This document shows, in pieces, positions 1-10,015 of a DNA stretch of 64,000 nt. Under the pieces are notes generated by a model that did no database searches, was not told the origin of the DNA, and saw nothing but the letters and a program-made list of their open reading frames with translations. The position numbers and the translations under genes are program-made. The stretch is from Anarhynchus alexandrinus. Its lineage: Eukaryota; Chordata; Aves; Charadriiformes; Charadriidae. Positions within the stretch are counted from its first letter, which is position 1, and each line of letters begins with the position of its first letter. Where the stretch lies: assembly GCA_008711295.1 (NCBI GenBank), contig VUYV01000063.1, positions 2,395,272 through 2,459,271 of the forward strand, given 5' to 3'.

Positions 1-36
1 TCCATGCCCTTGTAAAAAGTCCCTCCCCAGCTCTCT
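1..36 (-). mobile_element. CR1 LINE fragment, antisense, cut by window edge
   Basis: The first 33 bases are the reverse complement of 141-173 with one mismatch, so they are a piece of a CR1 copy pointing left, joined directly to a right-pointing copy. The switch lies within a short CTCTCT run near 31-40, consistent with a microhomology junction. The rest of this copy lies outside the window. Confidence 0.85.
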
Positions 37-425
37 CTGCTGGGAGGACAGGCTGGGAGAGTTGGGAGGGTTCAGCCTGGAGAAGAGAAGGCTCCGGGGA
101 GACCTTAGAGCCCCTTCCAGTGCCTAAAGGGGCTCCAGGAGAGCTGAGGAGGGACTTTTTACAAGGGCATGGAGTGATAGGATGAGGGGGAATGGCTTCA
201 AACTGGAAGAGGGGAGATTTAGATGAGATATGAGGAAGAAATTCTTGGCTGTGAGGGTGGTGAGCCCCTGGCGCAGGTTGCCCTGAGAAGCTGTGGCTGC
301 CCCATCCCTGGAGGTGTTCAAGGCCAGGTTGGACGGGGCTTGGAGCAACCTGGGCTGGTGGGAGGTGTCCCTGGGAACTTGATGATCTTCAAGGTCTCTT
401 CCGACCTAGGCCATTCTGTGACTTG
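37..425 (+). mobile_element. CR1 LINE, type A, 5'-truncated 3' portion
   Basis: This is the 3' part of a CR1 retrotransposon in sense orientation. It starts in the ORF2 tail (CTGCTGGGAGGACAGGCTGG) and runs through the CCATCCCTGGAGGTGTTCAA block to a degraded end (CCATTCTGTGACTT) that lacks the usual repeated ATTCTATG. About 18 bases are missing after GTGTCCCTG, where other type A copies have the GCCCAGGGCAGGG block. It carries the short form of the ORF2 tail (AAAGGGGCTCCAGG), shared with the copies at 24381, 32541, 53518 and 58527. It is not functional. Confidence 0.95.
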
Positions 426-429
426 GCTC

Positions 430-835
430 CAATGAAGCAGACACGCATGGGTGCTGGCCCTGCGTCCAGGCTTTAATCGTATTAAGGTTGCAAAAGAAGG
501 AGATGTGTCTGAGGAAGGCTTTGGCTGTGCCTGTTCTGGTGGAGGTGGTAGATGCGCCTTCCTCGGGTTGGCTGCCGCTGTACGAGTGCCGGTGGCCATC
601 CTCGCTTTGCCTGGCAGGGGGTGGCACGGAGGGAGGTGTGCTGCTGGCTCGCCTTCCCGGGGACACGGTGGGTGCCGGGCTGCCATCGTCTTGGCACGCC
701 GTCCCCGGCCGTCTCCATGTCTGCTCTGCTCCTTGGCCTCTTGGGGAAGCATAGGAAGGGCTGAGGACAGACATGCACTCCTGGGTGTCTCTGTGTAACG
801 TTGGCTTAATTCAGTGCGCTTACACACCGCGCTTC
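430..835. other. CpG-dense GC-rich patch, no gene recognised
   Basis: Bases 541-720 hold about 16 CpG dinucleotides at roughly two-thirds GC, close to the expected CpG frequency, whereas the DNA from 836 on is AT-rich. Several frames are open on both strands (up to 169 codons on the minus strand, 318-827). This is the normal effect of high GC, and no recognisable protein appears. It could be a small CpG island or an unmethylated regulatory patch. Confidence 0.5.
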
Positions 836-1984
836 TCTTTGGCCCTTGGCCCGGGTCTGAAATGAGCTTCTGGATAAAAATGCTTTTTGAGGCAAATATT
901 CTAACTTTGCCCTTCAGAAAAATCTGAAAAAGCTTGGCTGTTGCTACGCACCTTGGAAGTCGAAGCTCTGAACTGACAATAGAAATAAACTGCTATTTTA
1001 TTTTTAGCTCCGTCACAGATATTTTAAGTGATATTATTAGGTTGCTCATCTGCCTGACTTACATTTGCAAATGGAGTGAGTGATCTTTGCAATGCCAGTA
1101 CGGGTGTGATTGTTAGTACAGGTAAAATACTAAGTATTCAGAATCTTAATTTTAAGCTCTTAAAATAATTAATTTGTAATATTAAGATTAAATATTACTG
1201 TTTGTAAGTAGTTTGGAAGTGACTGTAAGTGCTGTCAGTGCCTTGGATGTCAAGGCTTGATGCCTTTGAGAGGGCTGGGAAAGCCTCAGATGTTCCTATC
1301 CTTTCTTTTAAGAGATTTATCATTTCTTAAGCAGATCCAGTTATCCTCTCTGGTGGAGTAGCGAGTTCCCCGACTTCAGTGGGAGGTTTCCCATTGAGGT
1401 TGGCTGTGAGTCAGGACTCCGAGGCCGAGCTTTGGCAGATAGGCTCGCAGATTTTCAAAAATGTAATGTTTATAGCACGCGTTGGCAAAGATATAGCGAT
1501 CTTAGCTAAATACCACTGAAAGGGAAATAGAGGGGGGGAAAGTAAGCAAATGCCAAGGAAATGGCAATCATCCTGTATTTCGAAGGGGAGAGCAAAAAGG
1601 AACCTGTTGTATTTTTTGTTAATGATATATAAGTACTGATACTGTTCAAGACAAACGTTTCAATAATTGAAGTTCATTTCTTAGGTACTTTCTTGGTGTT
1701 TTGCAATTTGTACTTTGAAACCCAAAGTCTAACTAAGAAAGTCCTTGCTTTCGTGCCTTAAAATGTGTTATTTCCTAAATCCTAAAAGGTGGTGTATTTT
1801 ACACAGTAACTCTGTACAAATATTTCTTAAATTAATAATGTATCTTTTAAGGCATTTTTATCCAAAAAATCAGTTGTGTAGTGCTTGTTATGGAAGAAGT
1901 CTTTAATGTGCCATCTCTTGATTTTTTGTTTGACTTGTAACAATCAGTAGATGACCTAATGAACATTACAATTTCTGGTTGCTT
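836..1984. other. AT-rich single-copy DNA, nothing recognised
   Basis: Intron-like or intergenic AT-rich sequence. I see no repeat family, no long frame and no convincing splice-site pair. Confidence 0.6.
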
Positions 1985-2062
1985 TAAAAAACAAACAAAC
2001 AAAAAAACAAAAACAAAAAAAAACCCAAACCACAGAAACACCCCCCAAAAAACCCCAAACAA
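1985..2062. repeat. A-rich CAAA-type low-complexity tract
   Basis: An almost pure A/C tract built from CAAA, CAAAAA and CCCCAAA words. The complement gives an F/V/W-rich spurious frame. No retrocopy body ends here, so it is simple low-complexity sequence. Confidence 0.85.
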
Positions 2063-2217
2063 AACTCCCTTTTCAAATTATATATACTGAAACTTAGAGC
2101 TCATTTAAAAAACTGATATAGAGTTGGTTCGAAGAGAAATGACATTACTGACATACAGTTCTTCCTGTGGAATTCCAATTAAATCTCAATCTAACCGAGA
2201 ATGTTTTGTCCTTGCAG

Positions 2218-2261
2218 GTGGAGACCTTTCATCCACCATGGCATCAAGGCTTGTTCCAAAG
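2218..2261 (+). CDS. Candidate 44-bp first coding exon
   Basis: Seen: the acceptor-like TTTTGTCCTTGCAG ends at 2217 and a strong donor GTAAGT starts at 2262. Between them lies an ATG at 2238 in a textbook start context (CCACCATGG). From that ATG the exon reads MASRLVPK, eight codons ending exactly at the donor (phase 0), with 20 bp of apparent 5' UTR before it. Known: vertebrate genes often have a short exon holding the start codon. Inferred: this could be such an exon of a plus-strand gene whose introns fill much of the window. I do not recognise the peptide, and no next exon is obvious nearby. Chance coincidence of these signals is quite possible. Confidence 0.28.
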
Positions 2262-3375
2262 GTAAGTTTCTAGTAAAATACCCTTGCATTTAGGTGTACA
2301 TTGGAAGTCCAGCATTACAAAAGAGTTCACGTAACATAGTTTGTTTTTTCCCCAGTGTCCAGCAGTCAGTATTAAGAATCCAGTTGACAAGATTGATGCT
2401 GCATTGTAAATCTCTGTAGCTCTGTCATGGTTGGTAACAGGCATCAGTGGACCTTTCCCCATCACGTATCTATCTTCCACAGAGCATAAACTAACAGGAC
2501 AATGCTGTATTTTCAGTTACGAGTTAGCTGCTTCCATTTCCTAGTAAATACCTCATTTCTTGAAAACCAAACAGGCTTAATTTTGAGGCTTCATGCTTCA
2601 ATGAAATAAGTGTAGGGCAGTAACTTTATAGTAAAACAAGAAAACAACTCTGTTTATCAAGAAATTCAGAGCAATTTACCTTACTGAAAGAAAGGCATCA
2701 ATGCATTTTTAGTCAATAACCATATTCTTCAAATAATTAAAATGAACTTTGAAGATACGAATACATTTTTTCTGGGGAATAACTGTTTTTGTAACATTAG
2801 TAATGCTCCTCTAGGAAAATATTTCTAGTATAATCAAACTTGCATGTCTAACTATTCCTGCTGGCAACTTCTATCACTGTTAAAAATGTCTTAATAGTGG
2901 CATCTCTTGTGGTTTTAATCTGCTTAATGTAATGTGGCTTAGAAAAGTAGTATTTTGGCATATTCTGTGTCTGCCCCTCTGTAGAAGATTTTCTTTTCCA
3001 TGAAAGAAAATTGTTCTTATTTTTTAAAATGGAATGGTAGAGGAAGGCATTCAGGACAATAAATTCTTGCTTTGTTTTTTTCTATTAAACAGTCATCTGT
3101 TTAGTTATATTTTTGGATCTTCTAGCTGCAAACATCTTTTAGCAGGTACCTGGAATAATGGCAGAGAAATACTTGATTATCTTCTGCACAACCAGACATG
3201 GTAGGAAGAATCGCTGGTTGCCTCTCAGTCAAAGCTGGGTGCGATCGAGCTGGCAAGCGACATGCAACTAATAATTTATTATCTAACCTTTTCATTTCCC
3301 CCACTCTCGCTTCTAGTTGAAAGGTGCAGCGTTAGCTGTTAGGGGAGTTTTCCCCTTTTGATATGTGGAAAGGCA
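2262..3375. other. AT-rich single-copy DNA, nothing recognised
   Basis: Unique AT-rich sequence after the candidate exon. No repeat family or second exon could be identified. Confidence 0.55.
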
Positions 3376-3500
3376 GGAGGTTTAAGGTAAAAGACGCGAC
3401 CTGTCGCAGCCCCATCTGCCGCGGGGAGCGGGGCTGTGCCAGCGGCTGTGCAGACGCAGCCCGGGCTCCTCCGCTGGCTCCTCCTGCTCCCCCGTTCCAC
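3376..3500. other. Short CpG-dense patch
   Basis: About a dozen CpGs in 120 bp (GACGCGACC, GCCGCGGGGAGCGG, GACGCAGCCCGGG) within AT-rich flanks. It is too short for a classical CpG island, and no gene signal accompanies it. Confidence 0.45.
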
Positions 3501-6402
3501 GTGCATATTAAATGTGTGTGATGGAGCTCATGTTTCTTTAGTCTGACGATATTGATAGTGTGTGATTAATTCCCAGTTTTACTTTGAGCACGACCACACA
3601 TCGGTGTGACACACAGTACACGCCTGGCGTATGTTTTTTGCAGAAATCAGTTATCGCCGACGTAACGCGCTGAACAGTTTTTAAGCAGGTTGCTGAAAAA
3701 TGGTTGCTGAACGCAGCCAGACGTGGGCATTTTCCACAATCGTCGTATTTGTCTCCCTGATTCCGCAGCCGTGTTGCGGTGACCAGAGATGTATGTTGGG
3801 TTTGTGTGGAAGAGGCTGAAACGCGGCCGTAGTTATGTGTGCGAGCGTAGATCAGGAGTGGCGCTATGGTTGGGAGCCTTTTGGGTTTGTGGGGTTCTTA
3901 CGACAATGGGGCGATTTTTGTTTCATGAGAAATTTAATTCTAAAGGTAATCCTGTTCTTCTCTGGATTTCTTGTATTTATTAAATTTAAACTTGGTAAAC
4001 AGATTCTTGTACTAACTGTAATGCTTTGCTCCCTGTTAATACAGTGAAATGCTTGTCTGTGCTGTCTTGAATCAAACGGGATTGATAACGATAGGAAAAT
4101 TCAGATGTGTATGCCAAGACTATAATCTTGCAGTTTTCTATGAGTCTTTTTGACACCTGTCTTTTGTGTGTATTTATTTTCCTGTAGATGTATTTGTATT
4201 TTTAGTGAATTCTTAATACACCGTTTGCTGCCTCATTTGTTTAAAGCTGTTCTACTCATTTCAAAAATTTCAATGAAAGTCTTTCCTGGAAGACAATTCA
4301 GATTCCTGACTCTCCTTCAGCTTAAAAAGGAGCACTATTAATGGTTTTGTTCATATAGCTTAGATTTATTTTGTTATTATTCTCTAGCTCCTACTCTTCA
4401 GGTATAGCTATTTTGGTATTATAAAGAATGATGGATTATATAGGAAAGTTTCTTTTGAAGCACTCCTGATATTGTGCAATGCACTTGGGGGTCAGCTACA
4501 CTTGACTGATGCATGATTTATCCGATGTCCCTGCCACTTTCTGAGATAAAGCTGCTATTTTATCAAAAATGCCAGCAAGTGTGATTTAGAATTTATACAC
4601 CTCCTTTTTCAAATAATTGTTCTGATTACTTTCTGGCACGGCAATAAAATGATAAAGGTAATTGCACACAAATGTGAGATAGCACCAAAATACAATAAAA
4701 TTAACCTGAATTAGCTTGACTTGTCGATGAGAAGTATTTATGAAATGTATTTTTGCAATAAGGGAGACTGATATTATAGCTGGAAGGTGAGTTATTGCCT
4801 TAATGTAATACTGTTTGAAATTTAAAAAAGAGACTGTTACAGTTGAGGGTGATTGTGCCTTTGAAATTAAGTTGAAGTGATTCTTATAATTGGCAGCAAT
4901 AATGCATTGTGAAGGTAATATCTTTTATTGTGTTATGCCTAGTTGCATTATCTTTTATTTAGCTGGTCCTGACTTCAGCTCTGCAGAGAATGCAAGAAGG
5001 AGCAGATCAAGAATTTTGTGGATTTAGGTGATAAAAATTTGAAATGTTACCTAATATTAAAGTCATTCTTCTGCTAGATTTTTTCATTTTTAGCCCATTT
5101 GCAGTTCCCCTGAACCTGATACGAGTCTCATTTGATTAAACTTTCATCTCTTTTCCTTGTATTAGAGTAGTTGCCGCGTATTTACATACACAGCTGAACC
5201 CTGTAACAGTAGAGCACTTCAGCCTTGTTATACATATGTATGCATGCAGATACAGCAGGTGGTGATTTTGGCAGTTAAATTTTGTATTTCTCAGTGACTC
5301 AAAGTATAACCTCCCTTTATTGAAAAGTATATACGCGCTTTTACAGCAAGCGCTTCAATGGTACGAAGCCCTTCAGTGGTCATTAAGGGGTAGATCTTAA
5401 AATGTTGACTAATACCTTTAATTTGTTTTTTGAAGTGATGAACGCTCTGGAAAATCCAGACAGCTGTGATGTCTTGTTCTCCTTTGTGGGAGACTTGTTA
5501 AAACTCAAACAAGTAACATCTAGATACTCATTTTGGAGACCCTCTAATTCTGAGAGACCATATTCTTCATCTTTGATTCTTTAACACGGTATTTGTTTCT
5601 TTAATTGTTTGGTGACAAATTCCTTAATTATGAGTTAGTGTTTTGTTATGTGTGATCACATGGTAAAACAGTGAACAACTGAACAAAGTACCACAGCTTT
5701 GTAGTGTGTCACACTGTGCTTCTGACTCTTCTGGCATATGGTTTGCGGTCTAAAAATAAGGGGGTGCCTAATCCATTTGTGGGTCGTCGCTAAGGTAGGA
5801 ATGACCACATGCTTCCACATGCCAGGGTAGATACACCACGCAGTGTGGCTTCCAGGATGAGCACCGGTGGGATTTAGAGATACGTCCTGACAGCAAGGAA
5901 CGTACACAGTTGTGACTTCTGTCTTTGCTATTGGGGGTATTGTTTGATTATTACAGAAATATCTGGCCCTGTCCTGTCTGTGTTTTCCTGTTCTTGGCAC
6001 TTCATTTCTTGTCCAATTCTGCTCCAATAAATTATATGATCTTTAGGCAGCCCACCTTTTTAAACAAGATATCCTAAAGTGGGTGTCTCTAAGCTTGTCA
6101 GACTGTTTCCCTTCCTTTTTTTCCTGGGCGCCGAGACGCATCCTAGGGGCGGCATCACCCAATCCTGCAACCTTGATGCCGACCCACTGCAACCACTGAT
6201 TTGTATAGTTTATTAACACCACACTCTCTAATGGCATTTTACTTGTATGCTGCATGTAAACATTCCACTTTTTTCAAAATCTTTGTCTTAGCTTCATGTT
6301 AACGATATAAAAAGATGACATAAATATTCTACAATATGTGCGGTTTAAACTGCGATGTGGCCACGGCGGTGGCTGCTGCACTTCCATAGCGTTTAATGTG
6401 CT
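3501..6402. other. AT-rich single-copy DNA, nothing recognised
   Basis: Unique sequence with only short chance frames. A minus-strand frame of 123 codons (5656-6027) has no recognisable motif and no supporting splice sites. Confidence 0.55.
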
Positions 6403-6588
6403 TATAGAATCGTAGAACTGTTTAGGTTGGAAAAGATCCCGAGTCCGACCGTTACCCCAGCACTGCCCAGCCCACCACCGAACCACGTCCCTCAGCACCA
6501 CGTCCACACGGCTTTAAAGTCCCTCCGGGGATGGGGACTCAGCCGCTTCCCTGGGCAGCCTGTGCCGCTGCTTGACAACACTTTATGT
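6403..6588 (-). mobile_element. CR1-J-like LINE fragment, old
   Basis: Antisense 3' end of a CR1: ATAGAATCGTAGAACTG, then GTTTAGGTTGGAAAAGATCC, then the J-type features GTTACCCCAGCACTGCCCAG and CTGGGCAGCCTGTGCCGCTG. Many substitutions against the J copies at 48915 and 51801 suggest an older insertion. The 5' side is truncated near 6588. Confidence 0.88.
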
Positions 6589-7599
6589 GAGTAAGAGCTG
6601 GGGGAAGGTACAAAATGCGTTTGTTTACATGGTTTTGGAGAGGTATTGGAGGAAATAGTATATCTGAACTCCTGTTTAAACCGTCCACCGAGGTCTTGTG
6701 TTTAAGTATCTGCTGCTACTAATGTCTCAAATCAAAGCTCGGCGTGGGGGAATGGATGCAGTAGGAAAATGCGCTTCTGGGATGCAGTAGTAGTAACCTA
6801 CCTGCCTCTTCTAAAGGGGAACAAAATTGTGTTATTACAATTAAAATATCATCCCTTAAGTAAAATAAAGAAGTCTGAGGTATCCCTGGTAAGCACGCTG
6901 GGAATTTGCCATTTGACAGACCAGGATTACTCCTGTCTGCCAAAGCAACAGACTGAAGCCGTAGCCAAAGAGCCAGAGGCTACCACTGCTTGGAAATACA
7001 CTTTTATAGCTTGGCATTTCGGGTCTTTTGATCGCCATCCAAAGAGGATTAGTAGTATAATACGATGGGACAACAGAAACTTGCTTTTGTTGTCTTTGAT
7101 TGTTTAATAAAGAATTATGTGTTTGCTCTTGTCGAATACTTTTAAAATGCCGTAGAAGGCAAATGTTGCTCTCCGTACGCGAGCGTGTATCCCTCCGGTT
7201 TGTCAGGGGCTTCTGTGAAGTGGACCTTTTAATAAGTGAAGGGGGGGACTGATTTTTAGTGGCTGCTGTGCCAGTGTATAGTTGTATATGTGCAAAATAC
7301 GCAATTTAATTCTGTACCTCCACAACTTCTTTGGAAGGTAAAGAAATTGTTGTATCACCCCAATCTAACCCAGATTTGCTTATGGTCTGCCTGATATTTC
7401 TTGGCTGGGGTGCGTTTGGAAAGGAAATGAGAGTAGGTTTTGTTTTCATACCCTCTGAAGTTACAGGTTTGGCTTAACCAGGGTTAGATTTACTGAGAGA
7501 AGCATCGGAGGTATTAGTAGAGTACTGGAGAAGATCCAGGTTGCTGTTTCCTAACGAGAACTGAACGTTTTAATTGTTTTAAAATAAGAAATTGCACGC
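6589..7599. other. AT-rich single-copy DNA, nothing recognised
   Basis: Unique sequence. A plus-strand frame of 112 codons (6769-7107) overlaps others on both strands and shows no domain or splice support. Confidence 0.55.
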
Positions 7600-7990
7600 T
7601 AATGGCATAAATACGATGTGGCAGCCAGAGGTTGGAAATATGAGGGTTTTGCACAGGAATCCGGGAGAGCAGTAGTTGTGGTCGCTGGAGAGCAGCGTGG
7701 TGGGGTCCCTGGGAAGCCTTCTGCTCGCCCGCCATGCTGCGGTCTTCCTGCAGGGACCGGGGAGGAGGGCCTCGGCGTCCTCTTCTTCCCAAGCCGTGGG
7801 GACGCTGCTCTGGTAAGAGCGCTATGGGAAGGCTTTGGGTAGGGGTGAGGTTGGCGAATTGTTTTCTGGGGACTCGCTCGTTTTTTCTGAGCGCCGTAGA
7901 TGGCAGAGGCAAGGCTGGTAGGTGCTACAGCTCTCCGAGCCGTGGCGGTGGTGGTTCGCCGGCGAGGTGCAGAACGGGTTTCTAGCAAAA
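7600..7990. other. GC-rich patch with overlapping chance frames
   Basis: GC rises around 7680-7985, with scattered CpGs and frames of 75-130 codons on both strands. Frames open together on opposite strands point to composition rather than coding. No start, splice or domain evidence was seen. Confidence 0.45.
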
Positions 7991-9154
7991 GGCTACTGGA
8001 AGGTTGGGACTGGCTTTACCCTGGGAAATGGCCAGTTTGGCAGCGCTTCCCGTGGCACGAGGGAAAATGTGCGCATTTAATGCAGTATATTTCAGTGCAG
8101 CTTTTGTTTAAAAGCCCTGTCTGGATTACAGTCCTGTTCTTCAGCTGGGGAGGTGTTTATTGCTGTTGCAGCCCGGACAGAAATATTTGAACGTGATACA
8201 CGGTGCTTTATTCTGGCAAGCTGACAGTTTGCTTTGGATGCTAGAGGGAAAAGAAACACACCCTGTATAGACAGTTATTGTGGGATGTGTAGAGGGAAGA
8301 AGTGGCTCATGTCCAGGTGGGTGGTGGTGATGAGCACTAGTTCACAAGAACCTGATGCAGTATATCAGGGACTTGTATTTTAAAACACCACAGGTAATTT
8401 TAAATGTTACTTTGCTAGTTAGCAGATTATATTGACAAAATAAAATCTCATAAGCTATCATGATGGTGGTTTTGTTTCAAGACCTCCCTGAATTTAAGCA
8501 ACAGATGCAACACCTTTTTTCTTCCTCAAAATTGAACTTTTGCCCTAATTTAAAAACTGGGGGGTGCTCAGCTTTCCTTGGACTAACAGGTTTCCGTATG
8601 TCTGAAGGATTCTACGTGTGATGTTCAAGTGTAATGATACAGGACATGTGTGTTACCTTGTTCAGAAATTATTTTTCCATTGAGTGATGAGCGGTGTTGG
8701 CAGGACTGCCCTGTGGGCGCGGGTTGCAGAGGGCAGCAGCGCCCTTCTCTTCTTCTCTCCGCCACGGAGGAGCCCTGCCCTGCGTTCGGGACAGCTTTCT
8801 CGCCGCTTCAGCAGTCCGGATTAAGGTGCCAAACCCGTAGGGCACCTGTTTGGATCGGGGCATCCTTATAGCTTTAGAGTTCACTCCGTTATGTTTACTT
8901 GGAAATCTTTGGACTCCTGTTCAAGAGAAGGAAACAGCTTTTAGAAAAGTTCGTATTTTAGCTTTGAAAGAAATCAAACATTTCATAGTAAGCAAATAGA
9001 CTAAGAAATAAATGTTTCTCATTCTGTATAATTTTTATTCCAGTATATTAAACTATTTCTGGGTATGCAACTTCTGTCTACCTTTTCCCTTCTTTCCTCC
9101 CCACACTGAAATTATTTGTAGTTCATAAATTCTCTGTTCTCCCAGAACAGTAGC
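7991..9154. other. Single-copy DNA with a small GC-rich stretch
   Basis: Mostly AT-rich unique sequence, with a GC-richer stretch at about 8695-8860 (GTGGGCGCGGGTTGCAGAGG). No gene or repeat family was recognised. Confidence 0.5.
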
Positions 9155-9557
9155 ATAGAATCATAGAATCATAGAATGGTTTAGGTTGGAAAGGACCTTG
9201 AAGATCATCGAGTTCCAACCCCCCTGCCATAGGCAGGGACACCTCCCACTAGACCAGGTTGCCCAAGGCCACGTCCAGCCTGGCCTTGAACACCTCCAGG
9301 GATGGGGCCTCAACAACCTCTCTGGGCAACCTGTTCCAGTGCCTCACCACCCTCAAAGTGAAAAACTTCTTCCTAATGTTCAATCTAAACCTGCCCTCTT
9401 CCAGTTTGAAGCCATTTCCCCTTGTCCTGTCACTACATGCCCTAGTAAAAAGTCCTTCCCCAGCTCTCCTGTAGGCCCCCTTTAGGTACTGAAAGGCCGC
9501 AATAAGATCTCCCCGGAGCCTTCTCTTCTCCAGGCTGGAGTCTTCTCCAGCAGCCAC
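9155..9557 (-). mobile_element. CR1 LINE, type B, 5'-truncated 3' portion
   Basis: Antisense CR1. The 3' end is at 9155, with repeated ATAGAATC units (complement of ATTCTATG), followed by GGTTGGAAAGGACCTTGAAG and the type B block GCCATAGGCAGGGACACC. Upstream it reads back into the ORF2 tail and stops near the CTTCTCTTCTCCAGGCTGG segment, so it is a 5'-truncated insertion of about 400 bp, the usual form of CR1 copies in bird genomes. The tail is uninterrupted, which suggests a relatively young copy. Confidence 0.96.
9249..9557 (-). pseudogene. C-terminal part of CR1 ORF2 (reverse transcriptase polyprotein), still open
   Basis: An open frame of about 102 codons reads the C-terminal tail of the CR1 ORF2 protein. 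It includes [20 protein letters not shown], then [13 protein letters not shown], then [20 protein letters not shown], and it ends with a stop about 95 bp before the element's 3' end. In the family, ORF2 encodes an endonuclease and reverse transcriptase; only the part after the polymerase domain is present here, so the fragment cannot act. It has no promoter, and its first residues read from flanking DNA. It is the reference for the intact tail, against which type A copies show a 2-bp deletion. Confidence 0.85.
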
Positions 9558-9944
9558 TGTTCATTTGGAAGGTGCAAATATAGGTGGATCATCGAGATAT
9601 TAAGAGGAGTAGGCTTTTAGACTCGTGGTTTGGGTGCATGCTGATTGCATGCATCCTGTGTTTTTTTTCCCAATTCTTTAAATTTTTATCTGCTTTAAAA
9701 CACTGAGTGTAAGAAATGGCTTTCTTGTCTAAGACTACGCAGAAGGTTGGAAAATTACCCTCCACACTGAAGTATATGTGCACAAATGCATTACCTTTAC
9801 TATTAATATCTTTTCCCATATTCTTAACGTACAATGGATTGTTTCCTTTTAAATAAACACGCAGAAACCAGTAAAACAAATACAGGAAGTTTTAAACTAT
9901 ATTAAGGAGACGTTGAGAGAACTATAATTCAATGGGGACCTTGG
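9558..9944. other. AT-rich single-copy DNA, nothing recognised
   Basis: Unique sequence between the CR1 and a small CpG patch. A 96-codon minus-strand frame has no support. Confidence 0.5.
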
Positions 9945-10015
9945 GCGAGCGGAGCAGTGGCATGCGGGGGCCGCGGTCGAGCTCCTCGCTCGTCTCCGCT
10001 GTCCCGGGCAGGGTG
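9945..10015. other. Short CpG-dense patch
   Basis: About ten CpGs in 70 bp (GGGCGAGCGGAG, GGGGGCCGCGGTCGAGC, CTCGCTCGTCTCCGC) inside AT-rich DNA. No gene was seen. Confidence 0.45.

Noticed and set aside
318..827. 169-codon minus-strand frame as a gene
   Set aside because: It lies in a GC-rich patch with other frames open on both strands, overlaps the CR1 end and has no domain or splice evidence.
1985..2062. A-rich tract as the poly(A) tail of a retrogene
   Set aside because: The tract is an A/C mixture rather than pure A, and no coding-like or gene-like sequence lies next to it.
2124..2140. tRNA B-box-like GGTTCGAA
   Set aside because: No matching A box, anticodon stem or acceptor stem was found around it; a similar word at 54827 also failed.
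7514..7988. Pair of about 130-codon minus-strand frames as a gene
   Set aside because: They overlap each other and plus-strand frames in a GC-rich stretch, with no recognisable motif, start context or donor.
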